Positions 1 to 7,234 are shown, counted from the stretch's first letter. The stretch: 23,852 nucleotides of DNA from Actinobacteria bacterium 13_1_40CM_66_12 (GCA_001917895.1 MNEW01000049.1:1-23852); one strand, 5' to 3'. The notes: a model not told the origin generated them from the sequence alone. Translations and numbers: made by a program.

Positions 1-114
1 GCCAAGTCCCCACTGTTGCCACAAGGCGGTGATGCGGCTGTCCGCGAGGAGCAGCAGAGGCGTATAGGTGAGCAGATAGGCGTGCAGCCAGTAAGGCTTC
101 AGTCGATCGAGCAC
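1..114 (-). CDS. Partial membrane protein, N-terminus only
   Basis: An open frame of 38 codons starts with GTG at 114-112 and runs off the left edge without a stop. The N-terminus is short and basic/aromatic (VLDRLKPYWLHAYLL), followed by a Leu-rich hydrophobic stretch (TPLLLLA), which suggests an integral membrane protein. There is no Shine-Dalgarno sequence. A TACCAT hexamer lies exactly seven bases upstream of the GTG, the spacing expected for a leaderless transcript. The frame begins just beyond the livK terminator hairpin and has the same orientation, so it is probably a separate transcription unit. The family cannot be named from 38 residues. Confidence is moderate because the frame is short and GC-rich DNA has many chance open frames. 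Confidence 0.5.
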   Translation of the reverse strand, partial: MLDRLKPYWLHAYLLTYTPLLLLADSRITALWQQWGLG

Positions 115-121
115 CGACGAA

Positions 122-127
122 ATGGTA
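122..127 (-). promoter_or_regulatory. Candidate -10 hexamer TACCAT for the left-edge gene
   Basis: TACCAT read on the minus strand is followed by seven bases and then the GTG start at 114. It matches the TANNNT form seen before four other starts in this window. It touches the 3' edge of the livK terminator hairpin. No clear -35 is visible. Confidence 0.4.
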
Positions 128-155
128 GCGGGGCCGGCTCCGAGCCAGCCCCGCT
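127..155 (-). terminator. Hairpin terminator after livK
   Basis: A long, nearly perfect GC-rich inverted repeat begins nine bases after the livK stop. The arms AGCGGGGC and GCCCCGCT form the base, and GGCTC/GAGCC extend it after one mismatch or wobble. The following sequence has only a short T run (ACCATTTCG), so the tail is weak for a classic intrinsic terminator. The stem and its position right after the operon's last gene make termination the likely role. Confidence 0.65.
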
Positions 156-164
156 CAGGATCTG

Positions 165-1406
165 CTACTTGATGGTTCCGCGCTCGTCGATGAGGCTGCC
201 CTGGAGGGTCCACCCGGTCCCACTCCAGTGGATCACCTGTTCCTGGGTGATGGGGAAGTGGTCGCTCGGGGTCGTCTTGACCTTTACGCCTGGAAGCAGG
301 AACGGATTGGTTTCGTTGAGCCCTTTGGCGGCGATGTCCATCACGTTCTTGCGGGTCATGACTGAACCCGCCTGCGTGAGGATGTCGACCATGGTGTACG
401 CGACCGCGACGCCGTAGATGTTGAAGCCGTCCATGACGTTGCAGGTCGTGCAGTTGGCGATGACGGTCTTGTAAAGCTTCATGCCGTCGTCACTGGCCCA
501 CTGCGGGTCGGTCGGGTCCTTGATGTACCCAACGCTGGTCACGTTTCCGAGCGCTGCGCCCGACTTCTGAGCAAGGCCCATGTAGACCTGCGGGTTCGAT
601 ACAGAGTTGAGGTAGATCAGCGGCGCCCATCCGATCTTGGTCACGATCGCCAGAGAGCCGATCGTGAAGGCCGGCGTGGTGAAGAGGAACAGCGTGTCAG
701 CGCCGGAGGCCTTCAGCTTCGACAGCTGCGCCGCGAGCGTCGGCACCGCTGCCGTGACGTCGTAGCTCTCCTTGTCCACGATCTGCGACGCGCTCGAGCC
801 GAGCCCGTCGGTCAGGCCTTTCAGATAGTCCTGGCCGTAGTCGTCGTTCTGGTAGAGGACGCCGATCTTGGCGCTGGCGTGGTTGGCGAGGATGTCCTTG
901 GCGTAGATGCGAGCCTCGCCCTGGTAGGGAGGCTGCCAACCGATCGTCCAGTTGTGCGAGCTGTAGTCCGCCATGAAGGTGGTGGCGCCGGTTGCCACGA
1001 AGAGCTGCGGCACCTTCTGAGTGTTGAGGTAGTCCCGGACCGAAGTCTGGGTCTGCGTTCCGAGGCCGCTGAACATCGCGAACACCTGGTCCTGCTCGAC
1101 CAGCTGCTTGGTCAGCGTGACGGCATTGGCCGGGGTGTAGGCGTCATCGAGGATCTTGAACTTGATCATCCTGCCGTTGACGCCGCCCTTGGTGTTGTTG
1201 ACGTAGGTGAAGTAGGCGTTCTCAGCGTTCGCGATCGTCCCATACGCTCGAGCCGGCCCGGACTGGGCGATCGTGTTGCCGAGGAGAATCGAGTTGCTCG
1301 TGATGCCAACGTCGCTCTGGGCCGCGGGGGTGTTGGAGCCTCCGCAGGCGGCCAGGGTCACGAGAAAGGCTGCGAGCACCCCAAGACGTGGTCCCATTTT
1401 TGCCAT
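165..1406 (-). CDS. livK: Branched-chain amino acid type ABC transporter, substrate-binding lipoprotein
   Basis: Captures the substrate outside the membrane for the LivHMGF importer. The 413-residue product has a lipoprotein signal peptide: basic MAKMGPR, a hydrophobic core, and the lipobox LAAC with the lipidated Cys at position 21. A type I periplasmic-binding fold follows (Leu/Ile/Val-binding or Peripla_BP_6 family), with the typical early motif around LLGNTIAQSG and GGVNGRMIKF. I chose the ATG at 1406 because AGGAGG sits seven bases upstream and the lipobox then falls at the right distance. The frame stays open to 1484, but that extension is not signal-like and runs into livM. The gene is last in the operon, 31 bases after livM, and is followed by a hairpin. 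The substrate could be an amino acid, amide, urea or aromatic acid, as specificity in this family is broad. Confidence 0.95.
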   Translation of the reverse strand: MAKMGPRLGVLAAFLVTLAACGGSNTPAAQSDVGITSNSILLGNTIAQSGPARAYGTIANAENAYFTYVNNTKGGVNGRMIKFKILDDAYTPANAVTLTKQLVEQDQVFAMFSGLGTQTQTSVRDYLNTQKVPQLFVATGATTFMADYSSHNWTIGWQPPYQGEARIYAKDILANHASAKIGVLYQNDDYGQDYLKGLTDGLGSSASQIVDKESYDVTAAVPTLAAQLSKLKASGADTLFLFTTPAFTIGSLAIVTKIGWAPLIYLNSVSNPQVYMGLAQKSGAALGNVTSVGYIKDPTDPQWASDDGMKLYKTVIANCTTCNVMDGFNIYGVAVAYTMVDILTQAGSVMTRKNVMDIAAKGLNETNPFLLPGVKVKTTPSDHFPITQEQVIHWSGTGWTLQGSLIDERGTIK

Positions 1407-1413
1407 AGAAGCT

Positions 1414-1419
1414 CCTCCT
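1414..1419 (-). promoter_or_regulatory. Ribosome binding site of livK
   Basis: AGGAGG on the minus strand, seven bases before the ATG at 1406. It is the clearest Shine-Dalgarno in the left half of the window and decides the start between 1406 and the longer open frame from 1484. Confidence 0.8.
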
Positions 1420-1437
1420 GTTTTTCTGCCCATGTAT

Positions 1438-2529
1438 TTAAACAGTCTGGGGGTCGGACGGCATTTGTCCACTTCCCCGATCACCGGCGCCGCGGAGCCG
1501 CGCCTGCAGGCGGCCGTAGCCGGCGGTGACCAGGCCCACGACCCCGTTGGGGGCGAAGATCATGATCGCGATCAGCAGCGCCCCATAGCTGACCTGCGGC
1601 CCCGCGTTCTTGAAAGCTGCGGCTATCCCGGTCGGGATCCAGGGCTGTGAGGCGACGAACTGGCTGGATACGATCGGCAGCCAGAAGGTGAAGATGCCGC
1701 CCACCAGCGGACCGGCGATCGAGGCCAGGCCGCCGATGACGGCGCCCACGAGCAGCTGGAAAGACAGGGCCAGCGGAAAGGTGTCTGGGCTCACGAACCC
1801 GATGCTCAGGCCGTAAAGCGCTCCCCCGATGCCCGCGTAGAAGGCTGAGATGCCGAACGCCATGGTCTTGTATGCGGCGACGTTGATGCCGGATGACGCC
1901 GCTGCCACCTCGCGGTCGCGGATCGCCCGCATCGCCCGGCCGGGGCGGTGGCGAACGAGGTTCCACGCAAGCCAGAACAGCAAGAGTGCGAGGACGAGGC
2001 TCACGTAGTACAGCCACTGGTCGCTCGTCATCTCCTGTCCGCCGGTCACGGCGCCAAAGGCGTCCTTGGCGAACTGCGGTGGGTCGGGCGGTGTCAGGAG
2101 GATGCCCTGCACCCCTCCGGTGAGCTGAACCGGGCGCTTGATGAGGCTGGGCGCGACCACGGCAAGGGCAAAGGTCGCCAGCGCGAGATAGAGCGCCGAA
2201 AGTCGAAGGGCGGGGATGCCCAGGGCGAAGCCGACCACCCCGGTGAGGAGGCCCGCGATCGGGATGGTGATGAGGTAGTCGACCTGGTACCGGTGGATGA
2301 GGATCGCGCTCGTGTAGGCGCCCACCGCCATCAACGCGCCGTGACCCAGCGAGATCTGGCCGCTGTAGCCGACCAGGATGTTGAGACCCATGATCACGAT
2401 CGCGAAGATGAGCACCTGCGTCCACTCGCTGCTCTGGAAGCTCGTGACCACCGTCGGCAGCCCGATGAAGAACAGCAGCGCTATGACGCCGAGGAAGTAA
2501 CGGGGCGGCGCGCTGCGCAGACGCTGCAT
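1438..2529 (-). CDS. livM: Branched-chain amino acid type ABC transporter permease LivM
   Basis: One of the two inner-membrane permeases that form the translocation path for the LivK-delivered substrate. The 363-residue product has many hydrophobic helices (for example YFLGVIALLFFIGLP near the N-terminus). It shows the family signature around NILVGYSGQISLGHGALM and a cytoplasmic EAA-like loop near RPGRAMRAIRDREVAAASSGI that contacts the ATPases. The length suits LivM, which is longer than LivH. The ATG at 2529 follows the livH TAG with no gap, so translation is almost certainly coupled. The C-terminal tail after the last helix is basic and hydrophilic. Nothing looks broken. Confidence 0.95.
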   Translation of the reverse strand: MQRLRSAPPRYFLGVIALLFFIGLPTVVTSFQSSEWTQVLIFAIVIMGLNILVGYSGQISLGHGALMAVGAYTSAILIHRYQVDYLITIPIAGLLTGVVGFALGIPALRLSALYLALATFALAVVAPSLIKRPVQLTGGVQGILLTPPDPPQFAKDAFGAVTGGQEMTSDQWLYYVSLVLALLLFWLAWNLVRHRPGRAMRAIRDREVAAASSGINVAAYKTMAFGISAFYAGIGGALYGLSIGFVSPDTFPLALSFQLLVGAVIGGLASIAGPLVGGIFTFWLPIVSSQFVASQPWIPTGIAAAFKNAGPQVSYGALLIAIMIFAPNGVVGLVTAGYGRLQARLRGAGDRGSGQMPSDPQTV

Positions 2530-3405
2530 CTATACGTTGCGCGCGGCCGCGCGGCCGAACAGGCCGTTTGGTTTGATCACCAGCACACCGACGATGATCG
2601 CCAGCGCGACCGCCAGCTCGAGGTCGCCTCCGACGACATACGCGCCGACCAGGTTGACCGTGACGCCGACGATCAGGCCGCCCACCACCGCGCCGAGCGG
2701 GCTGTCGATGCCGCCGAGCACCGCCGCGGCGAAGGCATAAATGATGATCGTCTGCATCATGTTCGGCTCCAGCAGCAGGATGGGCGCGACCATGATCCCC
2801 GACACCGCCCCGACCGCGGACGCGAGCCCCCAACCCAGCGCGAGCATCCAGCTCACGCGCACCCCGAGGAGGCGGCTGGCCTCGGGGTGGTGGGCGGCGG
2901 CGCGCAACGTGAGCCCGAGCGTCGTGCGCTGAAGCAGCAGGTAGATCGCTACCAGGACGATCGCCGACACCACGATCACGCTCAGGTCCTGGTAGCTCGC
3001 GAAGGCGCCGAAGATGTTCACGGTGTGGGCTGAGAAGGGGCTCGAGAAATAGTTGGGCGTGTATCCGAACAGAAATCCTGCGGCGCCGTTGATGAGGGTC
3101 GCGAGGCCCAGGGTGACGATCACAAGCGTGAGCACGGGCGCGCGTTCGACGGGCCTGATGACCGCTCGCTCGATCAGCACGCCGCCCACGAAAGCGAGCC
3201 CGAGCGTGAGCGGGAAGGCGATGAAGTAGTTGACCCCGTGGCTGATCAACGTGTAGGCGATGAAAGTCGCGAACATCGCCATCTCGCCCTGGGCGAAGTT
3301 GACCAGGCCCATCGCGTTGTAGATCAGGACCAGCGCGAGCGCGAGGCTGGCGAAGATGCCCCCGCTGGCGATGCCGCTCACGACCTGCTGGATGAGTTCC
3401 TGCAC
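2530..3405 (-). CDS. livH: Branched-chain amino acid type ABC transporter permease LivH
   Basis: Second membrane permease of the importer and partner of LivM. The 291-residue form starts at GTG 3405 with VQELIQQVVSGIASGGIF, which matches the usual LivH N-terminus. A G-rich GGGGGCGAG precedes it as a possible weak ribosome site. The core has the family motif NAMGLVNFAQGEMAMFATF, and the loop near LRAAAHHPEASRLLGV corresponds to the ATPase-contact segment. The frame is open up to a GTG at 3477, which would give 315 residues, but that extension is Ala/Asp-rich and unlike the family. The stop at 2530 abuts the livM ATG. Upstream is the structured livF-livH gap. Confidence 0.93.
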   Translation of the reverse strand: MQELIQQVVSGIASGGIFASLALALVLIYNAMGLVNFAQGEMAMFATFIAYTLISHGVNYFIAFPLTLGLAFVGGVLIERAVIRPVERAPVLTLVIVTLGLATLINGAAGFLFGYTPNYFSSPFSAHTVNIFGAFASYQDLSVIVVSAIVLVAIYLLLQRTTLGLTLRAAAHHPEASRLLGVRVSWMLALGWGLASAVGAVSGIMVAPILLLEPNMMQTIIIYAFAAAVLGGIDSPLGAVVGGLIVGVTVNLVGAYVVGGDLELAVALAIIVGVLVIKPNGLFGRAAARNV

Positions 3406-3485
3406 TAGTGTCTCGCCCCCGAGGTCCGCCGCAAAATTCGCGGCATCGGCGGCCGGAGCCAAGGAGCCGACGAGCACGTGAGGGA

Positions 3486-3504
3486 GCGCATCGCATAGAT
3501 GCGC
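3486..3504. repeat. Short perfect hairpin in the livF-livH gap
   Basis: The arms GCGCATC and GATGCGC are perfectly complementary (7 bp) around a five-base loop. The hairpin lies between livF and livH, eight bases upstream of the alternative livH start at 3477. Together with the second hairpin at 3529-3556 it makes the gap unusually structured. It has no T-run, so a terminator role is unlikely. It could be an extragenic palindromic repeat or an mRNA-processing or stability element. Confidence 0.5.
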
Positions 3505-3528
3505 GACCGAGCGCGCGCAGGAGGCGAC

Positions 3529-3556
3529 GCCGGCTTCAGCGCCGCAGGCGCCCGGC
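3529..3556. repeat. Bulged GC-rich hairpin in the livF-livH gap
   Basis: Outer arms GCCGG/CCGGC and inner arms GCGCC/GGCGC pair around a three-base loop, with a five-base bulge (CTTCA) on one side. It sits in the 195-base space between the ATPase genes and the permease genes of the liv operon. No coding frame of its own is convincing. An operon-internal structural element or an interspersed repeat are the two readings I would test. Confidence 0.5.
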
Positions 3557-3600
3557 CGACTAGGCCGCGAAGGTGCAAGGAACTTCGGGGGTGGGACACT

Positions 3601-4314
3601 CTAGTACCCGAGGTACGACCGGCGGACTGATTCGTTGCCTTGCAGCTCAGCGCTCGCGCCGTGGACCGCGACGTGGCCCACCTCGAGCACATACGCCTGG
3701 GTCGAGATCTCGAGCGCGAGGCGTGCGTTTTGCTCGACGAGCAGCACTGCGACCCGGTCGGCCTCGTTGATGGTGCGGATGATCTCGAAGATGGAGCGCA
3801 CGACGATCGGCGCGAGCCCCAACGAAGGCTCGTCGAGCAGCATCAGCCGCGGCTTCATGAGCAGCGCGCGCCCCACCGCCAGCATCTGCTGCTCGCCGCC
3901 GGACAGCGTGCTCGCGGACAGCCGGCGCCGTTCGCGCAGCACCGGGAAATACTCGAACACGCGGTCGTAATCCTTGCGGACGGCGGCTCGATCCTTTCGC
4001 GTGTGCTCGCCCAACCGCAGGTTCTCGTCGACGGTCAGCTCGGTCAGGATGCCCCTGCCCTCGGGGACGTGCGCGATGCCGCCGCGCACGATGTCCTCGG
4101 TCGGCATCCGGCGGAGCGATCGACCGGCGAACCGGATCTCTCCGAGCCATGGCACGCCCCCGGTTATGGCGCGAAGCGTGGTCGTCTTGCCCGCGCCGTT
4201 GGCGCCGAGCAGGGAGACGATGCCGCCTTCGGGCACCGAGAGCGAGACTCCATGGAGCACCGACGTGGGCCCGTAGCCGCAGCGGACGTCTTCAAGCTCC
4301 AGCAGGGCCGTCAT
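3601..4314 (-). CDS. livF: Branched-chain amino acid type ABC transporter ATP-binding protein LivF
   Basis: Cytoplasmic ATPase that powers the importer as a dimer with LivG. The 237 residues hold every ABC motif: Walker A GANGAGKT (about residues 37-44), the signature LSGGEQQML, Walker B LMLLDEP followed by SLGLAP, and the switch His region VLLVEQNARLAL. The length is normal for LivF, and the C-terminus (VRRSYLGY) is typical of the family. The ATG overlaps the livG stop by four bases (ATGA), so the two ATPases are co-translated. Downstream is the structured gap before livH, unusual for an operon otherwise packed with overlaps. Confidence 0.95.
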   Translation of the reverse strand: MTALLELEDVRCGYGPTSVLHGVSLSVPEGGIVSLLGANGAGKTTTLRAITGGVPWLGEIRFAGRSLRRMPTEDIVRGGIAHVPEGRGILTELTVDENLRLGEHTRKDRAAVRKDYDRVFEYFPVLRERRRLSASTLSGGEQQMLAVGRALLMKPRLMLLDEPSLGLAPIVVRSIFEIIRTINEADRVAVLLVEQNARLALEISTQAYVLEVGHVAVHGASAELQGNESVRRSYLGY

Positions 4315-5072
4315 GCGGCGCCCAGATAGGCTTCGATGACCACCGGGTTCCGCTGCACGTCGGTCGGGCTGCCCTCGGCGATCTTCTTGCCGAAGTCGAG
4401 GACGACCACGTGGTCCGAGATGCCCATGACAAACCCCATGTGATGCTCCACGAGCAGCATCGTCATGCCCAGCTCGGTGTGGACGCGGCGAAGGAGGCGG
4501 ACCATCCCGTCGACCTCTTCATGGCTGATGCCGCCGGCCGGCTCGTCCAGAAGCAGAAGGCGCGGTTTGGAGACGAGGGCACGCGCGAGCTCGACGCGTT
4601 TCTGCGTGCCGAAGGGAAGGGTTGCGACGGGATGGCCCGCCAGCTGTGAGATGCCGACGAAGTCGAGAGCCTCTAGCGCCCGTTTCTTGGACGCCGTCTC
4701 GGCGTTCAACGCCGACGGCAGCGGCACCGAAGCCTCGAGCCAGCCGCTGCGCGTTTTGATGTGGTCGCCAACCAGGACGTTTTCGAGCACGGTCATGGAG
4801 CGGAAGAGCGCGAGGTTCTGAAATGTCCGCGCCACACCGTGGCGGATCACCTCGTGCGGCGCCATCTGCGTGACCGCCAAGCCGTCCACGGTCACGCTGC
4901 CGGCGGATGGTCTGTAGACGCGCGTGATGATGTTGAAGAGGGTGGTTTTGCCGGCGCCGTTGGGTCCGATGAGCCCGACGACCTGGCCCGCTTCGACCGA
5001 GAACGTCACGTGGTCGAGGGCGACGACTCCTCCGAATCTGACGGCGAGATCACGCACTTCGAGGAGCGCCAC
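4311..5072 (-). CDS. livG: Branched-chain amino acid type ABC transporter ATP-binding protein LivG
   Basis: Second ATPase of the Liv importer. The 253-residue protein has Walker A GPNGAGKT at residues 36-43. Its signature is the LivG-type variant LPFGTQKRVELARAL in place of LSGGQ, followed by Walker B LLLLDEPAGG and the H-loop LLVEHHMGFVM. The segment HGVARTFQNLALF is typical of LivG. The stop overlaps the livF start (ATGA). The upstream neighbour, the surface protein, ends 39 bases before this ATG, so LivG may share its transcript. Confidence 0.95.
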   Translation of the reverse strand: MALLEVRDLAVRFGGVVALDHVTFSVEAGQVVGLIGPNGAGKTTLFNIITRVYRPSAGSVTVDGLAVTQMAPHEVIRHGVARTFQNLALFRSMTVLENVLVGDHIKTRSGWLEASVPLPSALNAETASKKRALEALDFVGISQLAGHPVATLPFGTQKRVELARALVSKPRLLLLDEPAGGISHEEVDGMVRLLRRVHTELGMTMLLVEHHMGFVMGISDHVVVLDFGKKIAEGSPTDVQRNPVVIEAYLGAA

Positions 5073-5111
5073 TTCGCGCGTCAGTCTAAGGACGCCCGCG
5101 TTTCGCGGCCA

Positions 5112-5927
5112 CTACGCAGGTGGGTCGGGGGGCGCGGGTGGAGACGGATCTCCGGGTGGCGGCTGCATCTGTGGAGCCGGTGGCTCAGGCGTGGCGGATG
5201 CAGGGCTTCGCTGCGGAGGTGGTCCGATGTCCGGGCGGGAACTTCTATGGACCACCGACGCCGACGGCAAGACCGGCGTGCGGTCCACTCGCATCAACAG
5301 CCAGTACGCCAGCGCGGCAAGGATCGCGAGCAGGCCGATGATCGGCAGGAAGACGAACGGTGGTCTCGTGATCACATCCAAACCGCTGTGCCCAGAGTTG
5401 GTCGTGAGCACGACCGGTGACGCGCTCGGGGTTGGAGACGGCGACTCCGACGGCGTCGGGGACGGCGAGGGCGATGGCGATGCGGCCGGAGTCGGCGTGG
5501 GCGGACCCTGGAGGGTGAAGTTGGCGCAGGGCTTCGGCGGCACGCTCGCACACAGGTGGTGGACGCCCGGGCTGTCGCCGGGGAAGGGTGTCACCGACTT
5601 GGTGAAATTGCCATTGCCGTCGGCGGTCACGCTCGCGGCCACGTGCGACTGGTCGTCCCAGTAGAGGTTCATCGACTCGTTGGGGAGGAAGGACGAGCCG
5701 GTGACCGTGATGTGGGTGCTCGCGCCGCCTGCCGCGACGTCGAGCACGATGTTGGCCCCGACCGGTGTGGGCGTCGGCGTCGGGGTTGGGCTCGGCGCCG
5801 TGCTTGGCGATGGAGAAGGGGTGGGTGATGGGCTCGGCGATGGCGGTGGCGGAGTTGGTGACGGTGTTTGCGCCGACACGAGCACAAGCCAAACCGGTAC
5901 GACGACCAGGACCTTGAGGAACCTCAC
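5112..5927 (-). CDS. Secreted, membrane-anchored Pro/Ser/Thr-rich surface protein with one Ig-like domain
   Basis: Family not recognised. The 271 residues read as a signal peptide (MRFLKVLVVVPVWLVLVSA), then a Pro/Ser/Thr-rich linker (about 21-55). A compact domain with beta-sandwich character follows (about 56-140), with phrases such as HITVTGSSFLPNE and TADGNGNF that resemble IPT/TIG or Ig-like extracellular domains. It has two cysteines, 126 and 134, that could form a disulfide. A second Pro/Ser/Thr linker (141-171), a transmembrane helix (about 191-212) and a Pro-rich cytoplasmic tail complete it. The start is GTG at 5927, 19 bases after the SCO1664-like stop, with no clear ribosome site, so it is probably coupled. 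It lies between a kinase-like protein and livG. A role as a surface sensor or adhesin is possible, but nothing in the sequence proves it. Confidence 0.8.
   Translation of the reverse strand: MRFLKVLVVVPVWLVLVSAQTPSPTPPPPSPSPSPTPSPSPSTAPSPTPTPTPTPVGANIVLDVAAGGASTHITVTGSSFLPNESMNLYWDDQSHVAASVTADGNGNFTKSVTPFPGDSPGVHHLCASVPPKPCANFTLQGPPTPTPAASPSPSPSPTPSESPSPTPSASPVVLTTNSGHSGLDVITRPPFVFLPIIGLLAILAALAYWLLMRVDRTPVLPSASVVHRSSRPDIGPPPQRSPASATPEPPAPQMQPPPGDPSPPAPPDPPA
5420..5490. repeat. Low-complexity Pro/Ser/Thr coding repeat, C-terminal linker
   Basis: Degenerate GGCGA/CGGAG-type units encode alternating Ser-Pro and Thr-Pro on the minus strand within the surface protein. This is a flexible extracellular linker. 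Such DNA is prone to slippage and length change. Confidence 0.6.
5757..5868. repeat. Low-complexity Pro/Ser/Thr coding repeat, N-terminal linker
   Basis: Runs of GGCGTCGG/GGTGTGGG-type units encode the dipeptide-like Thr-Pro and Ser-Pro linker just after the signal peptide of the surface protein. It has the same character as the second linker and flanks the Ig-like domain on its other side. Confidence 0.6.
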
Positions 5928-5946
5928 TCGAAGGCCGAAGGGTACC

Positions 5947-6687
5947 TCAGATCGGGGGCCACGGGATCAACCAGGCGGACGACGGTTCCGGGAATCGCCA
6001 CCGTGGATCCAGGATGCCGCGGAGGCGGCGCCGCAGCATGTCGACCTCCGGCGGTTCGAGCAGGCGGTGAATGCGCCTCGCCAGGTCGCCTGACTGAAGG
6101 CTGCTGAGCGCCCGCTCCACGTCGTCGCACAGGTCGCTCGGCAGCCGCTCGCCGGCGAAGTTCCAGATCACGGTCCGCAGCTTCTGGTTGGTGTGGAATG
6201 TGAGCCCGTGGTCGATGACCCAGACGCGGTTCTCGCCATCGAACAGACAGTGGCCTGACTTGCGGTCGGCATTGTTGGTGATGATGTCGAACAGTGCGAC
6301 CCGAATCCACGTCTCTCGGAATGAGGACTGCTCGGCAAGAAAGTGCCGGTTGTCGGAATCCACGAACAGCTGAACCATGCCGACGCCGTGCGGGGCGCGG
6401 CGGCGCACCACAGTCGGCGGGATGTTCGGCCAGCCGATGACCTTGCTGAGCTGGTAGGCCGCGACCTCCCTCTTGTACAGCGTGCCGGCCTGGAAGTCCC
6501 AGAGCGGTGACTCGCCGCGCGCCGGCTTGTACACCACACGCAATCCGGCGGGCTCATGCGGCTCGAGGGTGGCGAGAAACGTGTAGTTGGATGCCCCATG
6601 GAGCACGCCCGCAAGCCGCATCTCAGGCAGCGTGGTGAGCAGGCGCTCCGCCTCCTCGGGCTGCAGGTCAGAAGATCGGTCGGGCAC
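5947..6687 (-). CDS. SCO1664-type PI3/PI4-kinase-like protein
   Basis: A conserved protein of unknown substrate with a phosphatidylinositol-kinase-like or HipA-like fold. In the 246 residues the likely ATP-binding Lys is K54 (VVYKPARGE), with E74 in KREVAAY. The catalytic loop is NNADRKSGH (D141, R142, K143, H146), and the metal-binding Asp is D159 in VIDHG. All the key positions are present, so it looks active. It starts with GTG at 6687 and overlaps the end of DUF3090 by 20 bases, so the two are translationally coupled. In Actinobacteria the same pair usually travels with a histidine-phosphatase-type gene (the MSMEG_4193 family), which is absent here. The C-terminus ends 19 bases before the surface protein start. 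The physiological substrate is unknown. Confidence 0.85.
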   Translation of the reverse strand: MPDRSSDLQPEEAERLLTTLPEMRLAGVLHGASNYTFLATLEPHEPAGLRVVYKPARGESPLWDFQAGTLYKREVAAYQLSKVIGWPNIPPTVVRRRAPHGVGMVQLFVDSDNRHFLAEQSSFRETWIRVALFDIITNNADRKSGHCLFDGENRVWVIDHGLTFHTNQKLRTVIWNFAGERLPSDLCDDVERALSSLQSGDLARRIHRLLEPPEVDMLRRRLRGILDPRWRFPEPSSAWLIPWPPI

Positions 6688-7174
6688 CGTTGCTGACCGG
6701 GCAGGGATGGCCGGCGGGGTCCATGGGCAGGCCGCAGCGCGGGCACAAAGGCCGCCCGGCGGTCAGCACGTTCTCGGCTTGTTTGGAGAAGGCACGGACC
6801 TGCTGATGGCTGAGCCAGAAGCGAACGCTCGGAGATTCTGTCGGTGCCTCTTCCTCGCCTGCGGCCGTCTCGCTGGCGACCAGGACGAACATGCGCCGGT
6901 CCTCGTGGTATCCGAGGCCCATCTCCCCGACCTGCCACTCCGGCTCACCGGGCAAGAGATTCGCGTCCTTGCTCGGCACCTCTGCCGCTTCGATGCCCTG
7001 GGCGGCCATCATCTGCTGCAGGCGCACGAGCAGAGCCTGGATCTGCGACTTCTCACACGTCAGCGTCACGGTGCGACCTGAGCCGCTGGCGAGCAGGAAG
7101 AACTGGCGCTGCCCCGGCTGGCCGACCGCCGCGACGGCGATCTGGTCGACAGGGTCGAGCTCGAAAATAGGCAT
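6668..7174 (-). CDS. DUF3090 family protein with C-terminal zinc-ribbon-like motif
   Basis: Conserved partner of the SCO1664-like protein; function unknown. The chosen start, ATG 7174, gives MPIFELDPVD and then VGQPGQRQFFLLA, which is how this family normally begins. The longer frame to 7216 adds residues unlike the family. The 168 residues end in a likely metal-binding cluster, CPRCGLPMDPAGHPCP (C144, C147, H156, C158). There is no Shine-Dalgarno, but TAGTCT lies exactly seven bases before the ATG, so the mRNA may be leaderless. The gene diverges from dnaK across a 110-base region and heads the minus-strand gene run. Its stop lies inside the next gene. Confidence 0.88.
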   Translation of the reverse strand: MPIFELDPVDQIAVAAVGQPGQRQFFLLASGSGRTVTLTCEKSQIQALLVRLQQMMAAQGIEAAEVPSKDANLLPGEPEWQVGEMGLGYHEDRRMFVLVASETAAGEEEAPTESPSVRFWLSHQQVRAFSKQAENVLTAGRPLCPRCGLPMDPAGHPCPVSNGARPIF

Positions 7175-7181
7175 CGGGGAA

Positions 7182-7187
7182 AGACTA
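7182..7187 (-). promoter_or_regulatory. Candidate -10 hexamer TAGTCT for the DUF3090 gene
   Basis: TAGTCT on the minus strand, then seven bases, then ATG 7174. Transcription would start at or next to the A of the ATG. This supports the shorter DUF3090 start and fits the TANNNT pattern seen elsewhere in the window. Confidence 0.5.
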
Positions 7188-7234
7188 CCGGGAACGGGTT
7201 TCAGGTCCGAATGCATGGGGAAGAAGGTGAGAGG

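Noticed and set aside
1481..3496. Long 671-codon minus-strand open frame across livM and livH
   Set aside because: It is an off-frame shadow of livM and livH with Arg/His/Pro-rich composition typical of GC-rich out-of-frame translation. The real frames carry clear permease motifs.
5420..5868. CRISPR-like or tandem-repeat array
   Set aside because: The repetitive DNA is irregular and encodes Pro/Ser/Thr linkers in one continuous reading frame; there are no regular spacers.
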